A stretch of 64,000 nucleotides of DNA. It comes from Blattamonas nauphoetae (taxonomy: Eukaryota > Preaxostyla > Oxymonadida). This document shows positions 46,400 through 59,141 of this stretch, piece after piece (position 1 is the stretch's first letter; every line of letters starts with the position of its first letter). The notes beneath the pieces were generated by a model. That model had not been told where the DNA came from. It did not search any database and worked only from the letters and a program-made list of their open reading frames with translations. The stretch covers positions 124,001 to 188,000 of the forward strand of contig JARBJD010000098.1 of assembly GCA_033064195.1 (NCBI GenBank). Direction: 5' to 3'. The translations under genes were made by a program, and so were the position numbers.

Positions 46400-48102
46400 G
46401 AGGAAGTATTGACATTGTTGATCATTCGACACTTCAAGTTCATTTTGTCTTTTATGTAACGAACTGTGTGAAATGAAGATTCACCAGATATGGGACATCC
46501 TCTCCATCGCCTAGTGCCCACCCTCGCTTGTTGTTGTCAGCCGGTTCACTCATCTCCTTTTTCACTAGTTTATGTTCATTCTGGTTCTCATCTCCATTTT
46601 TGTACAGATGTAGGGACTCCACAATGACTCCCTCAATCTTGCACATGAATGAGGAACCCACTATCAAGTCAAACAATCTGGGCTCTCAGTGCACCTTTTG
46701 ATTTGTATCGGTGGATTCTCAGATGCTACTGGAGAATTAGATGATGACAGTGACCATCCTCATTGGTCCATCCACAATGAAGGCTTAATGTACTGTCTGC
46801 ATTCATCCATTGTACTCATTTTCCATTTCTATCCCGACTTCCATTCAGATCAGTCCAATTCCACGCAATGATGAGTCGGAACAGGAATCAAGAAGACAAT
46901 GATGATGAGAAGGGGGTGATTTGCTAGCATCATAAATGAGACATTGGCTTCAACGGACAAGTGGAGAACGCAAAGATCATTTTCGGATCGCTCACAAATT
47001 CCGCTCAGATTCTGTCCTCGATGCTAGTTATGTCCAACAATTCGGAGAAAATGAACAATTGTCTGTATTGACACTATTATACCGGATGGTGGACGCTGAG
47101 CTGGTCGAAAACGCCGATCATGGTACTTCCTCGCTCGCTGGGGAGTTCCAACTCTTCTTCATCGGCTCCCTCCCAATCATTTCCTAGCCCACCACATCAC
47201 CATATACGGTCGACCACTCCCCACCGACCACCCCGCACTGTCGAATCCTCGCTACCGGCTTCGTTCGCCCCCAATCCTCCGCATCTCCCCCATCGTTGAT
47301 CTGGAAACAGGAGTCGAGGCAATGTCACCATTTTCAGTGTGGGTAATGTTACTCACCATTCTCCGAGATAATTACTCTCAGGGCGACACGGCGCGATATT
47401 TCAGAATGTTGGGACCGACATCCACGGATTCTTGGATATTCTCCACAATGAAGTGGAGGAAGTCAACACTCGTGCTATGCACTTTGAATTAACGTGGGGA
47501 GCGCATCAGCAGATTTTTTGTGGACTTCGGGAGCGATTCGGACAACACAGTACTGTTTATATCTTGTTTGGGGTATTGGAGGAGATGGAGATGTATGCTT
47601 GGATCAAACTGCAGGCCATATGCTCGTTGGAGGAATCGGAATTGATGATACTGGAAACCAAACGTCAGATCCAAAACAAAGATTTGTCGAAGTAGGAAAG
47701 AGCGGAAATCAACGATGAAAAACAGATATGGTGGTTACATTGGGGAATGATAAAGAAAGTGGGGAGGAACAATCTGACGGCCTGGACTCAAAAGCCTTTG
47801 AAAGTGCTCCCACTTCAGACGAGTGATCTCCATACAAACGATCCCTCGTTCCACTCTTGAAGCAAGGAACCAACTCACTATTCAGAAAAGATGCATCAAC
47901 TACAAACTCACACTCTCCTCGGTTGCCGCAACATGACAGAAATGAGGATCCTTACAAACACACCTTGTTATCACAAATTGCATCTCCTGTTCGTCCACAT
48001 TTGATTAATGGTTGTCTGGATACGATCCAACTCGATTCCCCAACCGGTTAACAGTCACATAACCGTCACCCTCCCTGATTCCACGTAGCTCCTGCAACTC
48101 GA
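46400..48102. other. Gene-poor stretch with possible coding remnants
   Basis: A minus open frame 46676-46452 (EGVIVESLHLYKNGDENQNE) and plus segments 46936-47187 and 47432-47718 have some protein-like composition. There is no start, splice or domain support, and neighbouring frames are broken. Possibly decayed host genes. Confidence 0.25.
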
Positions 48103-48970
48103 AATGGGTGATTCTAAATGAATTGTTACCCGCGTATTTTCTTCTGTCATATGAGCAGAAACTCAATACAATTTTCAGAGCGCTCATATTCTCCTTCATT
48201 CGACATGATTAAGGTGTTTTCCATTTTTCTGACTCTTCATCCAATCTTTTCCGTCTGATTTCTTCTTTCAGCGATCCTTCTTCGCTCAAACTAACACGTT
48301 CCCCCAAAATTGTGCAAGTACCTCGTTCTAACACATCATTTGAAGCTGACCTCCATCGTTTGAACAGTGTATATATTCTCATCTTCGCTTTCCAAGTCCG
48401 TTTTATTTCAACTCAGATCTATCAATGACACTTGACATCTCTATGTTTTATTGTGATTTCGAGTTTTTCATCTCTTTTCCTTCAGCTGTATCATTCAGAT
48501 CTGGTAGTCTCGTTCTTCTCTTCTCACAGTGAACTTGCGTTTTCTGATCTGCCTCCCTCCTCTGTAGCAAACCATTAAAAGTGTCGTTCCTTCATTTCCA
48601 CGTCACAAACACGCCATTCTGACACACACCAGAAATTTCATAGAGATCTTTTATGTTTGAAGTGAGATATCCAAAATAAGCTTTTCACGGTTTTTTGGAT
48701 GATATATGTTTTCAATTCGCATTTCTCTCACAAATCCGTTTTTTTATGTCGTTTACCACCACCTCTTTGATTTCTGAAACGTTGTGAAGAAAAAAAAGTG
48801 ATAAAATGTCCAGATCCTATAAGAGCTCAATCGAACGCGATCAAAGCAAAATCTACAAAATTTAGCACTTTTCAGTCCTGAAAGCAGATGAATGCAAATT
48901 GTGCAATTTTTAATTTTTTGTAACGCACCATAGTGTAAAGTAACATTTCATTTAGAATCACCCAAATCAG
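48103..48970. mobile_element. R1-family copy 3
   Basis: Inverted ends TGGGTGATTCTAAATGAA and TTCATTTAGAATCACCCA. Inside, AATCGAACGCGATC and AACGCACCATAGTGTAA match the other copies in reverse orientation. About 870 bp; no coding sequence. Confidence 0.55.
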
Positions 48971-50231
48971 TGTGAACTGATGTCATATAGAACGGAGAAG
49001 AAAGAGAGATGAATGGGTCAGCCAGTCGCACTCACTAAAATGAGCACCATTCATCCTCACATCATGATGAGTTCTCCAAACATTGGTTGATCTCCTCACT
49101 TCATCAAACTTTTTGTGGATTTGTGTTGATGAAAGGATGCTGAGAGAAACTCATTCAAAACTGAAGTCTTCACAGATGAAAAAGCGTTCAATAAACAAAA
49201 ATAACGAACAAAGAGAGCGGCTCCAACAGCCCCCACATCTGAGAAGAGCGAAATAAAGAAAAGGATACCAAGCACAAGTGCATGAAGGAGATACACTCGA
49301 CCGTGTCCCTCCAAAGAATGCAGGAACATACACTTCGGTTCGTCCAAACTCCGTTTGTCCTTTCGAGACATTCTTTCCTTTCTTCATTTCAAATATCGAT
49401 GTCTGGAACTTCGAGTTCATCATTGCTCTGAAAATACTGCCCCATACTGGTCCGAACATGTGTAGATTTTAACTGGACGTCATTACGTTTTCAAATGATC
49501 GAAAATTATCAAGTAGCCTGAAATCATTCAGTTTGAAGAGTGAAAGCTGCGAACTGACGGATTTTGTGGTTCCAATGGAGTCGAACATTGACAGGTGACT
49601 TCCGAATAAGCAAAAAGTGTTATAGACTGGTTTCGACTCGTTGTTAGGAGGCTGGTCTCTTTTTCAATCTCGCACCGTTTGTTGTCGATAAAGCAATTGT
49701 GAAGGATGGTTACCTCCATCAATTGTCATTATCGCCCATCATGATTTGACTGATGCTCTTCTATCGATCATCTTGAGGTGGGGTGTGTCTCGTTTCAACT
49801 GTCTTCATTTTGCCTTCATATCAGCCGCCATACAAGTGTCATTGCAAGAGTAGTGTTGTTTTCTTCCAGCTTCTGTCCGTAAATCCCAATATTCAATCGC
49901 ACGAGTTGTCTCGTTAGCCGTGTTCGTCGCAACAAGAATCCACTGTTGGGATGATCTCAGTCAACACTCCTTCATCGACGAGATGAACACTGATTTGAAT
50001 CTCAACACATATGACTGTTCCAATTCCTTCTCTCATGAAGTGCAAATATGTCATCCTTCATCCATTTCGGCAGACGCAGCTTCGCAATCCCAACCAATTT
50101 GTCTGTCCCCTTCAGCATGGGTTGCTGAATTTGTCCTTCCATATTTCTCTTGGAAGAAACAATCAGTCGTGGTGTTGTCTCAGTCGCTTTCATCAAGCCT
50201 TCACATCGTGTTCTGATCGTTGTTCTTCTGA
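48971..50231. other. Unassigned region
   Basis: Minus open frames at 49459-49096 contain hydrophobic stretches in two frames (LLHALVLGILFFISLF; SPSCTCAWYPFLYF) that could be a broken membrane-protein gene. Nothing else recognised. Confidence 0.25.
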
Positions 50232-50233
50232 TA

Positions 50234-53200
50234 GACCCTCCACAAAACCGGTTTTATTTATTAAACCGGCTAAATTCAGACAAAAATATGAGAGCCTTCA
50301 TATCTCGGCTATGAGTCAAAGTGAAGCGTATTAAAAACGAGTCGCAATAATTAGGCTATCTGCATCAGATTGGGATTGTTCAGAACACTTTTTCAAAGAA
50401 TGGGTATCTAAATTCAACTCCGCCTCTCTCTCAGTATTTAAGATCGTCGATGTCTAATTTACCATCTGGCACCTCTTCTCCATCACCACCACTAATTTAT
50501 CAAAAGATTACCTCATCTACAGACAATCTCCACACAACGTAGCAAAATTCTCTGAAAAACTCGTTGTATTTTGATGCAAATGCGACACTGGATTCACTAA
50601 CATCACCAAACGACTCAAAATCCTCCATTCCTCGATATCTTTCCTTAATACGGTCGAGACCACACGACACATAACCCCCTCACTTCGAGTTCTTAACTTC
50701 GTTCATCGCCATTCCAATCGTGTTGAATATCATTTTCCATGATTTAACAGATATGTTCGAGTCAATGAATCCTCTTTCATTGGACAACTCTCCCCTCCAT
50801 CGAGAAATAGCTCGACGATAGGTACAGGGCTGTCAGGCACGATGGATTGTCCTGTCCCGGTGCTCAAACGACCAAGTACTCTCCTGCGACCCACACTCTC
50901 TCAGCAGACGTTCCTGCCTCTCACCACACCAGCCGCCCATCCCACCCTTCCCGACCCGCCCATTTCGCCAGTCGGAGAAGACAACGAGGGCACCCTTCCA
51001 CCGCAGCCACGACCCACACTGATGATGATCAAACGCCGGGCTCGATCAGGAGGCAGTACGGCCTTCTCAGACTTCCCGCGCCACAAATTCCCCACAGCTG
51101 GTACTACTCCCGCAAGCATAGCCGTCGCTCGCTTCTCCGACGCCTCCCAAATCAGCGTCGACGACGAGATCTTCACCAATCGCGTCCAGCGCGTCCTCGA
51201 ACAATAAATGCGGATAGGGACGATCATTCTTGTCGGCGACTCCACCACACAGACTCTCCGCCGTACCACAAAAATGGAGGCGCAGCGGAGCGACTTCAGG
51301 AAAGGCAAGACATGCTTCGAACTCGAATCCATCTTCGTCTACTCTGCCTCACCGCTCTCCGATGTGAATGTCGCTCTGGACAATCAAGATCATCGCGCCG
51401 GACGAGTTCGTCGAGGTTGTGTTCCCCGAAGAGTTCAACATCGTCGTCGGCGCTGTGCAAGGCAACACTGGTCCGAAGAAACCGAACCTCACCACGTCTG
51501 TTCCATCTGGTGGGACAGCGATGCTAAAATGAAGAGAGTATCACAAGCTTACCAAATACCGAAGCTCCAACTCGCTCAGATTCTACAGCCACTCTGCCTC
51601 AGAAGAAGCTGCCTTTTCCATCCATCTACCTCCTCGATCTCTACAGAGTTCACAGAGTGTCTTCCATCTCTCCTTCATTCTCCTTCTTGCTTCCCCTTCT
51701 GCTCGACACTGGTGTGGCGAACTGCGGCGAGTCCAGCGCAGACACAACTTGCGGTGTTGGGTGTGATGCCCACTCTCGGTGAGCTGTTTCTGCTGTGTCG
51801 GAGCGGAAGAAGGGCGGGCTGGGCGGATGGACAGTCTCGTCCAGTCTGGCTCCATACTCGTCCTCTCCCTCCATCCGCACAGTATCCTCGCCCTCTGCCT
51901 CCTCTCCCCGTCCACATCTCGCCCATTGTCCAGCGTCTTCTCTCCCCTCCAACGACGAGAGTGGTCTCACGTTCCTCTTCATCTCTGACATCAAACTCTC
52001 CTGATCTCTCACGGTCTCTTCTTCTAATTCGTATGTTCGATATGTCTGCACTGAGAACTGATCAGTCTGCGCCAGTTCAACTTGAAGTGTATCATCTCCC
52101 CCACTCACCCTCTTCCCCAACACTGTCGACCGACGCGGTGTCGATCCAAACCGCGCTGCATCTGGCCCTGACTCGAAGACTTCGGCCACAACGTTCCCGA
52201 TGTCCTTCAGAGGAAGCTGAAAGCGACGCTAAGGCAGGATCTCCTCTCTCTCTTTCCGCTTCTCCCACCACACCCTCCCACTTCGCATGGGCGACCTGCT
52301 CTGCCTCTTCCGCACTTCTGTAGCTGTCTACACCTTCCGATCGCGCTGAACCAGACTCAGAATGATCCGCGTCTCTTCCGGCTGCTTCGGCTTCCTCTTC
52401 CGCCACAGAGGTATGTTCGGTGTCGTTCGGCTGCGAGTCGTCCGATCAGCCGGAAACGACGTCAGTTCAAACGTCTGCTCTCCGATCGACGACGCACTCT
52501 CACTCGTCTCGTTCTCGAACCCAGACCAATCCGACACGCTCTCGTCTCCAACATCTCCCCAATCTCCGCGCCACGACGACTCTTCTCTAATCCGCTCCAA
52601 CGAGTCTGACGAGCACCTCATTTTCAACTCCATCACCTATTTCCGCAGAACAAGGTGCACGCTCTCTCCCGATTCACTCTCGTCCTCTCCATCCCCTTCC
52701 TTCCATTCTCGCAGTCGCACATAATCCGACTCCATCGGCCCCCCAACAGCGCAGCCTCATCTTTCCCCTCCTACCCCAACTCTGGTCCTGTTTGATGGAA
52801 GCCGAGAGAGGAGGGATGGGGGAACGATTGTACCGAAGAGCGGTGTTCCCTCGCCTCCTCTGCTTCTGCCTCTTCCCTCCCTGTTCCCTCTTCTTCTCCA
52901 CCCAACTCCGAAATCGATGGGGGCGTGTGGATGTCTGATGGTGATAGAAAACGGGACAAGTTCTGTTCCTTCTCTGACCCTTCGGAGTCCTTCAACGATG
53001 GCGAGGAATACAGCGCTTCTGATGAAGGAACGTTCGGCCGAGCTAGAGTCGCTCAACACCAAAGACACTGTCGTCGTCCTCACCAACACTGGGCATTAGC
53101 CAGACTGGGTCGAACATCTCCCGGCCAGCTGGGCAGGCACCCAGACAGGACAACCAGAGTGCAATCCTGAAGGCCAGTTGATACGATCCATTCATTTCAT

Positions 53201-53381
53201 CTCCCCATACTTTTGAGTCAGACACATTTCAGATCAAATGTCGATGTAATTTTCTCTCAAAATGAAGTTGTCAAATAGTCAAGAAGAGCGAAGAAGACAT
53301 CCTTTCCCTATTACTGTTCAAATTCTGGGCCTAGTCGAATAAAACCGGTTATTTATATTTTAGCCGGTTTTGTGGAGGGAC
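50234..53381. mobile_element. 3.15 kb TA-flanked TIR element with GC-rich cargo
   Basis: Same inverted ends as the 345-bp MITE at 38560 (GACCCTCCACAAAACCGG; AACCGGTT; AAACCGGCTAAA), TA at both edges (50232-50233, 53382-53383). The interior 50.84-53.1 kb is much richer in C and G than its surroundings and codon-structured. No transposase motif was seen, so this may be a longer family member carrying non-transposase sequence. Confidence 0.75.
50842..53099 (+). pseudogene. GC-rich coding region of unknown function
   Basis: Protein-like plus-strand stretches: 50842-51207 (Pro-rich, then ARFSDASQISVDDEIFTNRV), 51208-51360 in the same frame beyond a TAA (GTIILVGDSTTQTLRR), 51380-51530 in another frame (IIAPDEFVEVVFPEEFNIVV, ending TGA), 52440-52650 (NDVSSNVCSPIDDALSLVSF) and 52925-53099 (CSFSDPSESFNDGEEYSASD; SAELESLNTKDTVVVLTNTG). 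I could not join them with convincing introns. It could be a multi-exon gene or a decaying captured one. A strong antisense open frame (52189-51650) exists but is judged a composition shadow. Confidence 0.4.
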
Positions 53382-53430
53382 TATGACTGTTCCCAGGATC
53401 GGTGATCTCAAGTGAACTCGACACAACAAT

Positions 53431-55155
53431 GCCTGTACCCAGTATTGATGAGGCTGTTGGACGTCGTGAGTGAAAAAAGGCAGAGCGGCGAGACGAGCGA
53501 TGGATGCGGCTGGAAGACTCGATTCAGTGTCACCAGCGTGTCAAGGTTAGCATTCTCTTCATTCACTCTTCGTCCTGTTCCATTGTCTTTCTTCCTTTGT
53601 ATTCGATTATCTTCTTAATCTGCCTCGCGAGAAGACGACGAGTTTCAGAAGCAGTACACTTTTTTCCCACTATTGTCGACTGTTCTCAACGACTTTCACC
53701 ATCTCGCCAGGTACGTCTTCGGAAATATCCTCTCCACTTTTTTCATAGGAAAGAAACCAGAAGTCGTACGATTCGGTCAACACCTTCAGGAAACAACAAG
53801 AAGCGAACCGACTGATACGTGATGAAGATGAACGCCAAGAGCTGTTCCGATGCATTTTGACACTTAACGTGAATGTATGCGTCTTCCAACCATTCCGATA
53901 ATCGTTCGCTCTTCCACATTCTCGTTTCTGAACATCACCACTCTTCCTTCCTCAGTTCATGATTAAACCAGAAGCGACTTCTTCGATGACCACATTCCAT
54001 CAACGCATGTATGGAAATGAACGACATCATGATCAACATCGGATGGAACAAGATTCATAAAAGCTGAGAAAGTGTTAGGCAATAAGAATCCCGGCTGAAC
54101 CTTTCACCCAGACATCACAGCAACCAAGGATCTTCGATGGAACGATGCGTATGCCAATATATAATTCACTTCTTCAGCAACAAGCGTCACCGTTTCAGTA
54201 TTCTCATCATTGATCGAAATTCACATGTTTCTCGATCTGAAAGACGAATGCCAAGCACCAGCATTCCTGACAGCCACTTTCTCTTCGCAAGGAATACAAA
54301 CTCTCTCATGAAAGAAACAATGAAAGCGATCTTCAGCTCACACATGGACAGGAGATCAGTTCCGACACCCCAGACAAATGTGAATACGAAGAAATTCATG
54401 CAAAATGAACTATATCAGTCGGAGCTTTGGAAGCAAATTCACTCTGAGGTTACTAAACGTTTGCACCAGTCACAACAGCATCGACCATCGAAATTGAATT
54501 GTCCAAACCGAACCTTGTGCTGGACTATGAAGTGACAACAATTGGGAATTGGATACGTGTGTCATGGGAAGGAGAGAACATCTTCATCGACAAGAGGCAC
54601 AACATGGCACTTTGGATGTTTCAAAACAAAGGCGAAGCTTGTATGACAGAATACACGCGGACGATCGTAAGTTGAACACACGAAGTTGTTGTTTCACTGA
54701 AAGAGCTCACCCACTGGTCTGCGATCAAGATTGGGAATAGTGTAAAGACAGAACAGCCGGCCTAACACCCTGTTGAATGATCTGTTCCTCAAACCAAGAA
54801 TTCCTACTATTTCTAGAACTCAGAAGTCGCACGAATGGTGACAGATACAAAAACTCGACGCTACTGTCACTACCTTCGAGAGTGTCGCGCGATCAACACG
54901 TTTTATTCGCACACCGCCACTATCTCCACGCCCATCCAGCGAAGCTCGCCTGACGCAGTTCCCCAAAGCAATGTACTGGTCGAATATGACAAGGAGGAAT
55001 TTCACAACGCCTGTGTGCTCCCAGTTGCATCGCGAGTCGTCCACGCGATCGCCGCATCCTCAACCACTGAATCGCGTCTTCTGATCGAACAGAAGGGCGA
55101 GATCGATGTGGCACCAGCCATGCAAGATATAGTGACGTTCTCATCTTACTCTTAG
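53431..55155 (+). CDS. Multi-exon host gene, unrecognised (boundaries approximate)
   Basis: Several good exon candidates. 53640-53711 (EAVHFFPTIVDCSQRLSPSR) is followed by a GT-AG intron and an exon near 53750-53880 (ERNQKSYDSVNTFRKQQEAN, then RDEDERQELFRCI). A possible TACTAAAC branch site and an acceptor lie near 54455-54480. The next exon, about 54481-54668, encodes EIELSKPNLVLDYEVTTIGN and IRVSWEGENIFIDKRHNMAL, a beta-strand-rich piece. The last, about 54830-55155, contains VLVEYDKEEFHNACVLPVAS and ends in TAG. No family recognised. It begins just outside the TA element. Confidence 0.45.
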
Positions 55156-55244
55156 AAGTGTGATGGTGATTCTTCGGCGGTGGCGTGAGCGTTGCTGAAG
55201 GAAGTAGAATGGGGAAGATTCGGCAAAGATAGGCGACACAAAAC

Positions 55245-55557
55245 ATGGAAGAAAAAGAATCAGAATGGGATAGTGTGGAAAGCATGATGTGGCGAACACT
55301 GCGACGGAGGTGTGGAGGAAAGAACGATCAGACTCAGTGGGCTGAAAGCACATGGCGGTGTGGGTTAATGTTGATGAGCGAAAGAGAAAGAGGTGGAACG
55401 AGAAGAGATGGAGCGACAAGCTGCAGATGAGCAAGCAGATCAAGAAGAACGAGACAAAAAGCTCCTTCTCGAAGCTGAACATCAACGGAATCGAAAGAAA
55501 GAGGAAAAGAGGAAAGATGCTGAGAGACATATGAGCGATTCTCAATCAAATAAGTGA
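55245..55557 (+). CDS. C-terminal coiled-coil exon(s) of an unidentified gene
   Basis: 55381-55557 encodes a highly charged helix (KEKEVEREEMERQAADEQAD; RNRKKEEKRKDAERHMSDSQ) ending in TGA. An upstream open piece from the ATG at 55245 (MEEKESEWDSVESMMWRTLR) may belong to it, but the joining splice cannot be fixed. It might be the last part of the gene before it or a separate small gene. Confidence 0.4.
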
Positions 55558-55689
55558 CGCGTGGGTTCGTAGTATCCACGAAGACTATTGTCCTCACAAT
55601 CAAAATTCATCGTCTACAATCCCGAAACTCATCATTTGTGAACTTTTTTCATTTTCAAAAAACATAGTAGTTGTCTCGATCATCACAGA

Positions 55690-56855
55690 AATGGGCGATT
55701 CTGAATGAAAGGACGCGTGCGTTACAACTCCGTCAACATTTGAAAGATCGTTGAGAAAGCTATTCATCTCCCAGGAACAATCAAAATCTCCATCTTGAAG
55801 GTTTATATTATCTCTTTTTTTCATTTTCACTCACTTTTCTACAAATTCAAAGATCAGGTGACTCATTCTCCATCAAACAACTTTAATCGGTCAGATCGAT
55901 GATTGAACCGACCTTATACCGTGTATTGCATGCGATTCTTTTGGTTTGTGTCATTTATTTCGTTCACATTGACAGACACTCAGCACTTTTTTCAGGTGAG
56001 ACGGATCGTGTCTAACAGGCAGAAAACAATCTGGCCTGTTCACCTATCTGATGCTTTCTCCTGTTTTCACTCGATCATGTATCTTTTGTCATGAATTTCT
56101 CATCTTATAGATCACAAACTGACACGGACTTGTTGATCGTCCTCCTTGTCCTCTAATTCAGATCAATCTCAATTTCCCTTCACTTTATATCTCAAACCAC
56201 CTTAATTGGATATGTCTCTCCAATTCTTAAGTCTAAATTCATCAATCTTGTCGAATCTTCCGATCCGCACTTTTCACGTCTTTTTCTTCAATAGATGTAT
56301 TTGTATTGGTTCTCTCACACAGAATAGGGTTTTTACGTTGTTTTACATCATTTCTCCATTTTTCAACTTGTTCTGTGATAAAAAGTGTGCAAAAGTGTCC
56401 GGATCAAAAAATGGCTTTATCGAACGCGATCCTACTTGAAATCCAGTAATTCACTCTTTTTCTGTCGACTAAACAGATGAACGGTAATTGTGCAAATAAT
56501 GATTTTTTGGGACGCACCATAGTGTTTTGCGACCTTTCAAAGAGAATCGCCCAAATGTCTCCTTTTTTTCAGTTTTTCTCTTTAATCGATGATTTATATC
56601 CGTTGTCTCACATAGAGACCTCTTTTTTTGTTGTTTTGCATCCTTTCCCTGCCTTTGAACATGTTTTGTAACAAAAAGTGTGCAAAAATGTGCTGATCTT
56701 AAAAACACCATTTCAAGCGCGATCATGCATGAAATCCAAAAATTCACCTGTACTCTGTCTATTAAACACTTGAACGATATTTAGGTGATTTTTAATTTTT
56801 TCCACGCACATATATGATTTTCCACATTTCATTGAGAATCGCTCATATGAACAGC
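55690..56855. mobile_element. R1-family copies 4 and 5 (overlapping/nested, mainly minus)
   Basis: The left end TGGGCGATTCTGAATGAAA (55692) and two right-type ends (CAAAGAGAATCGCCCA near 56550; TTCATTGAGAATCGCTCA near 56850) suggest one element inserted beside or into another. The interior carries the inverted R1 landmarks ACCGTGTATTGCATG, CTCACACAGAATAGGGTTTT, ACTTGTTCTGTGATAAAAAG and ATCGAACGCGATCCTACTTG. No transposase seen. Confidence 0.55.
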
Positions 56856-57123
56856 ACACAATCTGCTCTTGGTGCCTCCCTGACGCACGCCTCTTCTTCC
56901 TCATCATTTGTCCAGGCTATAAAGATCTCCGTCATCATTTCACATCATCAGAGTTGTTTACTCCCTTTTTCTTTGTGAATTCCATCACCATTCTCGTTTT
57001 GATACGAAAAAGGTCTGATCTTCCGATTATCACAAAGCGGAATGTTATCCATGAAGTGAGGAGAAAAAGAACAAAATGGTGTCGAAGTAGTTGTGAGGAG
57101 GAAAAAGAAAAAGAGAAAAAGTC

Positions 57124-57196
57124 GCTCATGTGGGGGATTGAACCCACGACCTGTTGATAGAAAGGCTTGAGTCATATCCAACTCGACTACGCTTGT
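57124..57196 (-). other. tRNA-like sequence with A and B boxes, second copy
   Basis: On the minus strand TAGTCGAGTTGG (57189-57178) and GGTTCAATCC (57144-57135) are spaced as in a tRNA, and the body is nearly identical to 44301-44362. The T arm has an 8-base loop and the acceptor ends do not pair, so a SINE-type remnant is likelier than a tRNA gene. Confidence 0.45.
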
Positions 57197-57249
57197 ATCA
57201 TAGTCAGTCAAAAAGCCGGGACGTGTCAAAAACCCGGGACGGGGCAAAA

Positions 57250-59024
57250 GGGGATTTTTTGGTGGGACTTTTCCTCTGGATTTCGATAAATACGCTTTAT
57301 TTCATTCTAACTTTCTTTCCTCACACGAATTAGATTATTTTTGGACCAAATTCAGAAAAAATCGTGGAACTGCCAAATATATGGGGAGAAATGGACGTCT
57401 CTTTTTTTCGTGGACGATCATGACGAAGATGTCACAAATAGCTGTATCCTCGCTCGGCTGTCCGAATTCAATTCATACAAGCCTAATGAACCCTGAAGTC
57501 CCGGGTTTATCTCCTAAAGATAAGTCGTAAATTGTGATGAAAAAGGAGAACACACACTCAATGTGATTCCATGCTAGTCGATAATATCCATTAGGGGAAA
57601 GCCTAAGGAAAGGAGGATAATGAAATATTCAGAGTGATCAAGGCAATATCAATACCCAAAGAGCAAAGAAGAAGGTGAAAGTGTGTGATGACATTGACTT
57701 GTGAATGAGTACGAGAGGTGAACAAAGACTTTACGTACAATGTCAACAGAGGGGGACGGTTCCAGTAAACGAGTGCATTTCAGGACCCACTGATCGAGCA
57801 GTGTGACATGAAATCTTGATATTCAAATTAAGGATCGTGTTTCTGGATCCGCTCAATATGAGGTTGAAATACGTAATTTGAAAAGAAAAACTTGAAATGC
57901 AGACAATAAAATCCTATCTCACATCAGAAACACCCAAAACATGCTTCCACATCATCATCACCCAAATGGTGCATAAATGTGCAGTATGTTCGATGCACAC
58001 AGGAACTCTGTCCCACCAGACCTCGAATGTCCCCCTTCTTCGTTGATCTTTAGTGCATTCATATCATCTTGATCACTCCAGAGATGTCCTTCTTATCAAT
58101 GTCTTGCTGCCGAATTCAGAAGCCGTTCTTCACAGAATGTCTTATTAAGTTCGAGAAGGACAACGAGAAATCGAAAATCGATGCGATTAGTTCTCTCCAC
58201 TCCAAGATACTGTCAGATCTGTTTGTGATTCATGGATCATTCTCTTTTGTTTCGGTTCGTCGTTGTCTCAACTTTATCGGTGTCTTGCAACTCAGTGCCT
58301 TCATCTGCTTTCTCGTTTGTTTTCGTTCGAACGGAGAGTGGGGGAAATGAGTTCCTGTGTGGTGTCGGGTGGATGGTTGGAAGAGTTTCGCTGAATTTTG
58401 TCCGAACCCTGCTCAGACCACTCTTCGATGTTGCTGTTCTTTTCTCACCCCTTCCCTTTCCTTGATATCTGGTTCTGTTTGTGTCATGTCAGGTATATGT
58501 GACGAGTTTGGTGTCTCTCATTGTGAGTGTCCATTGAAGCATGTTCGTGGTTGTGTGAGCTCTCATCTTCATTCACTCGTTGAGCTGATCTCTGTTTGTC
58601 CCCTCTTCTCTTTTCATCACGATCTTCTTTTCTTGAGTGATGTTCGTGTTGTGTTCTGATTGAACTCAGAAACCTTGAACATTTGACGAGAGTGTGGGGA
58701 ATAATATGTTTGGGAGGGACTAATCACGAGTGATGGACGACATCTTTCAGGAAACGGACGTCAGAAGTATCGCGTTATCTTGGAGATATCGGATCAAATA
58801 CGTTAATGGGTCGAACTCCGCCCAAAACTGCTGGGAGTGTTCGAACCGGACTAAAAGTGGATCAATGCAACCAGTGGTATTTTCTGACATGTAAAAGGCA
58901 CCTCACTCTCCAAATTTTTCAACCTTTTTTGAGCAACCCATTTTTTGTAGAAGTGTCCCGGGTATTTGACAGACTACATAAATCACATCAACGTCCAAAT
59001 AGATACTTGAGAGAATTTTCACCT
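57250..59024. other. Long region without a supported gene
   Basis: 57.2 kb starts with a short tandem CCGGGACG motif. 58.07-58.66 kb (plus) is open with some protein-like composition (KPFFTECLIKFEKDNEKSKI), possibly a remnant. Nothing else stands out. Confidence 0.25.
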
Positions 59025-59141
59025 CCCAACCGAGATTTTCACCTCCCGCCGAGATTTTCACCTCCCACCGAGATTCTCACCTCCCACCGAAATTTTCACC
59101 TCCCACCGAAATTTTCACCTCCCACCGAGATTCTCACCTCC
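59025..59141 (-). repeat. 20-bp tandem array, copy B
   Basis: About six units of the same 20-bp repeat as 44108-44254, in inverse orientation. Both flanks are homologous to those of copy A (TTCTATTGGGAGGTGAGAAT outside; TCAAGTAT then GACGTTGATNTGATTT beyond the other end). Confidence 0.9.

Noticed and set aside
49096-49459. Two-frame membrane-protein-like region
   Set aside because: Hydrophobic stretches lie in different frames with no convincing intron; too weak to call a gene.
51650-52189. 180-residue minus-strand open frame as a gene
   Set aside because: It lies opposite protein-like plus-strand segments in a GC-rich region where antisense frames stay open by composition; no domain or splice support.
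57124-57196. Functional tRNA gene
   Set aside because: A and B boxes are present but acceptor and T stems do not pair, and a second copy shows the same defect.
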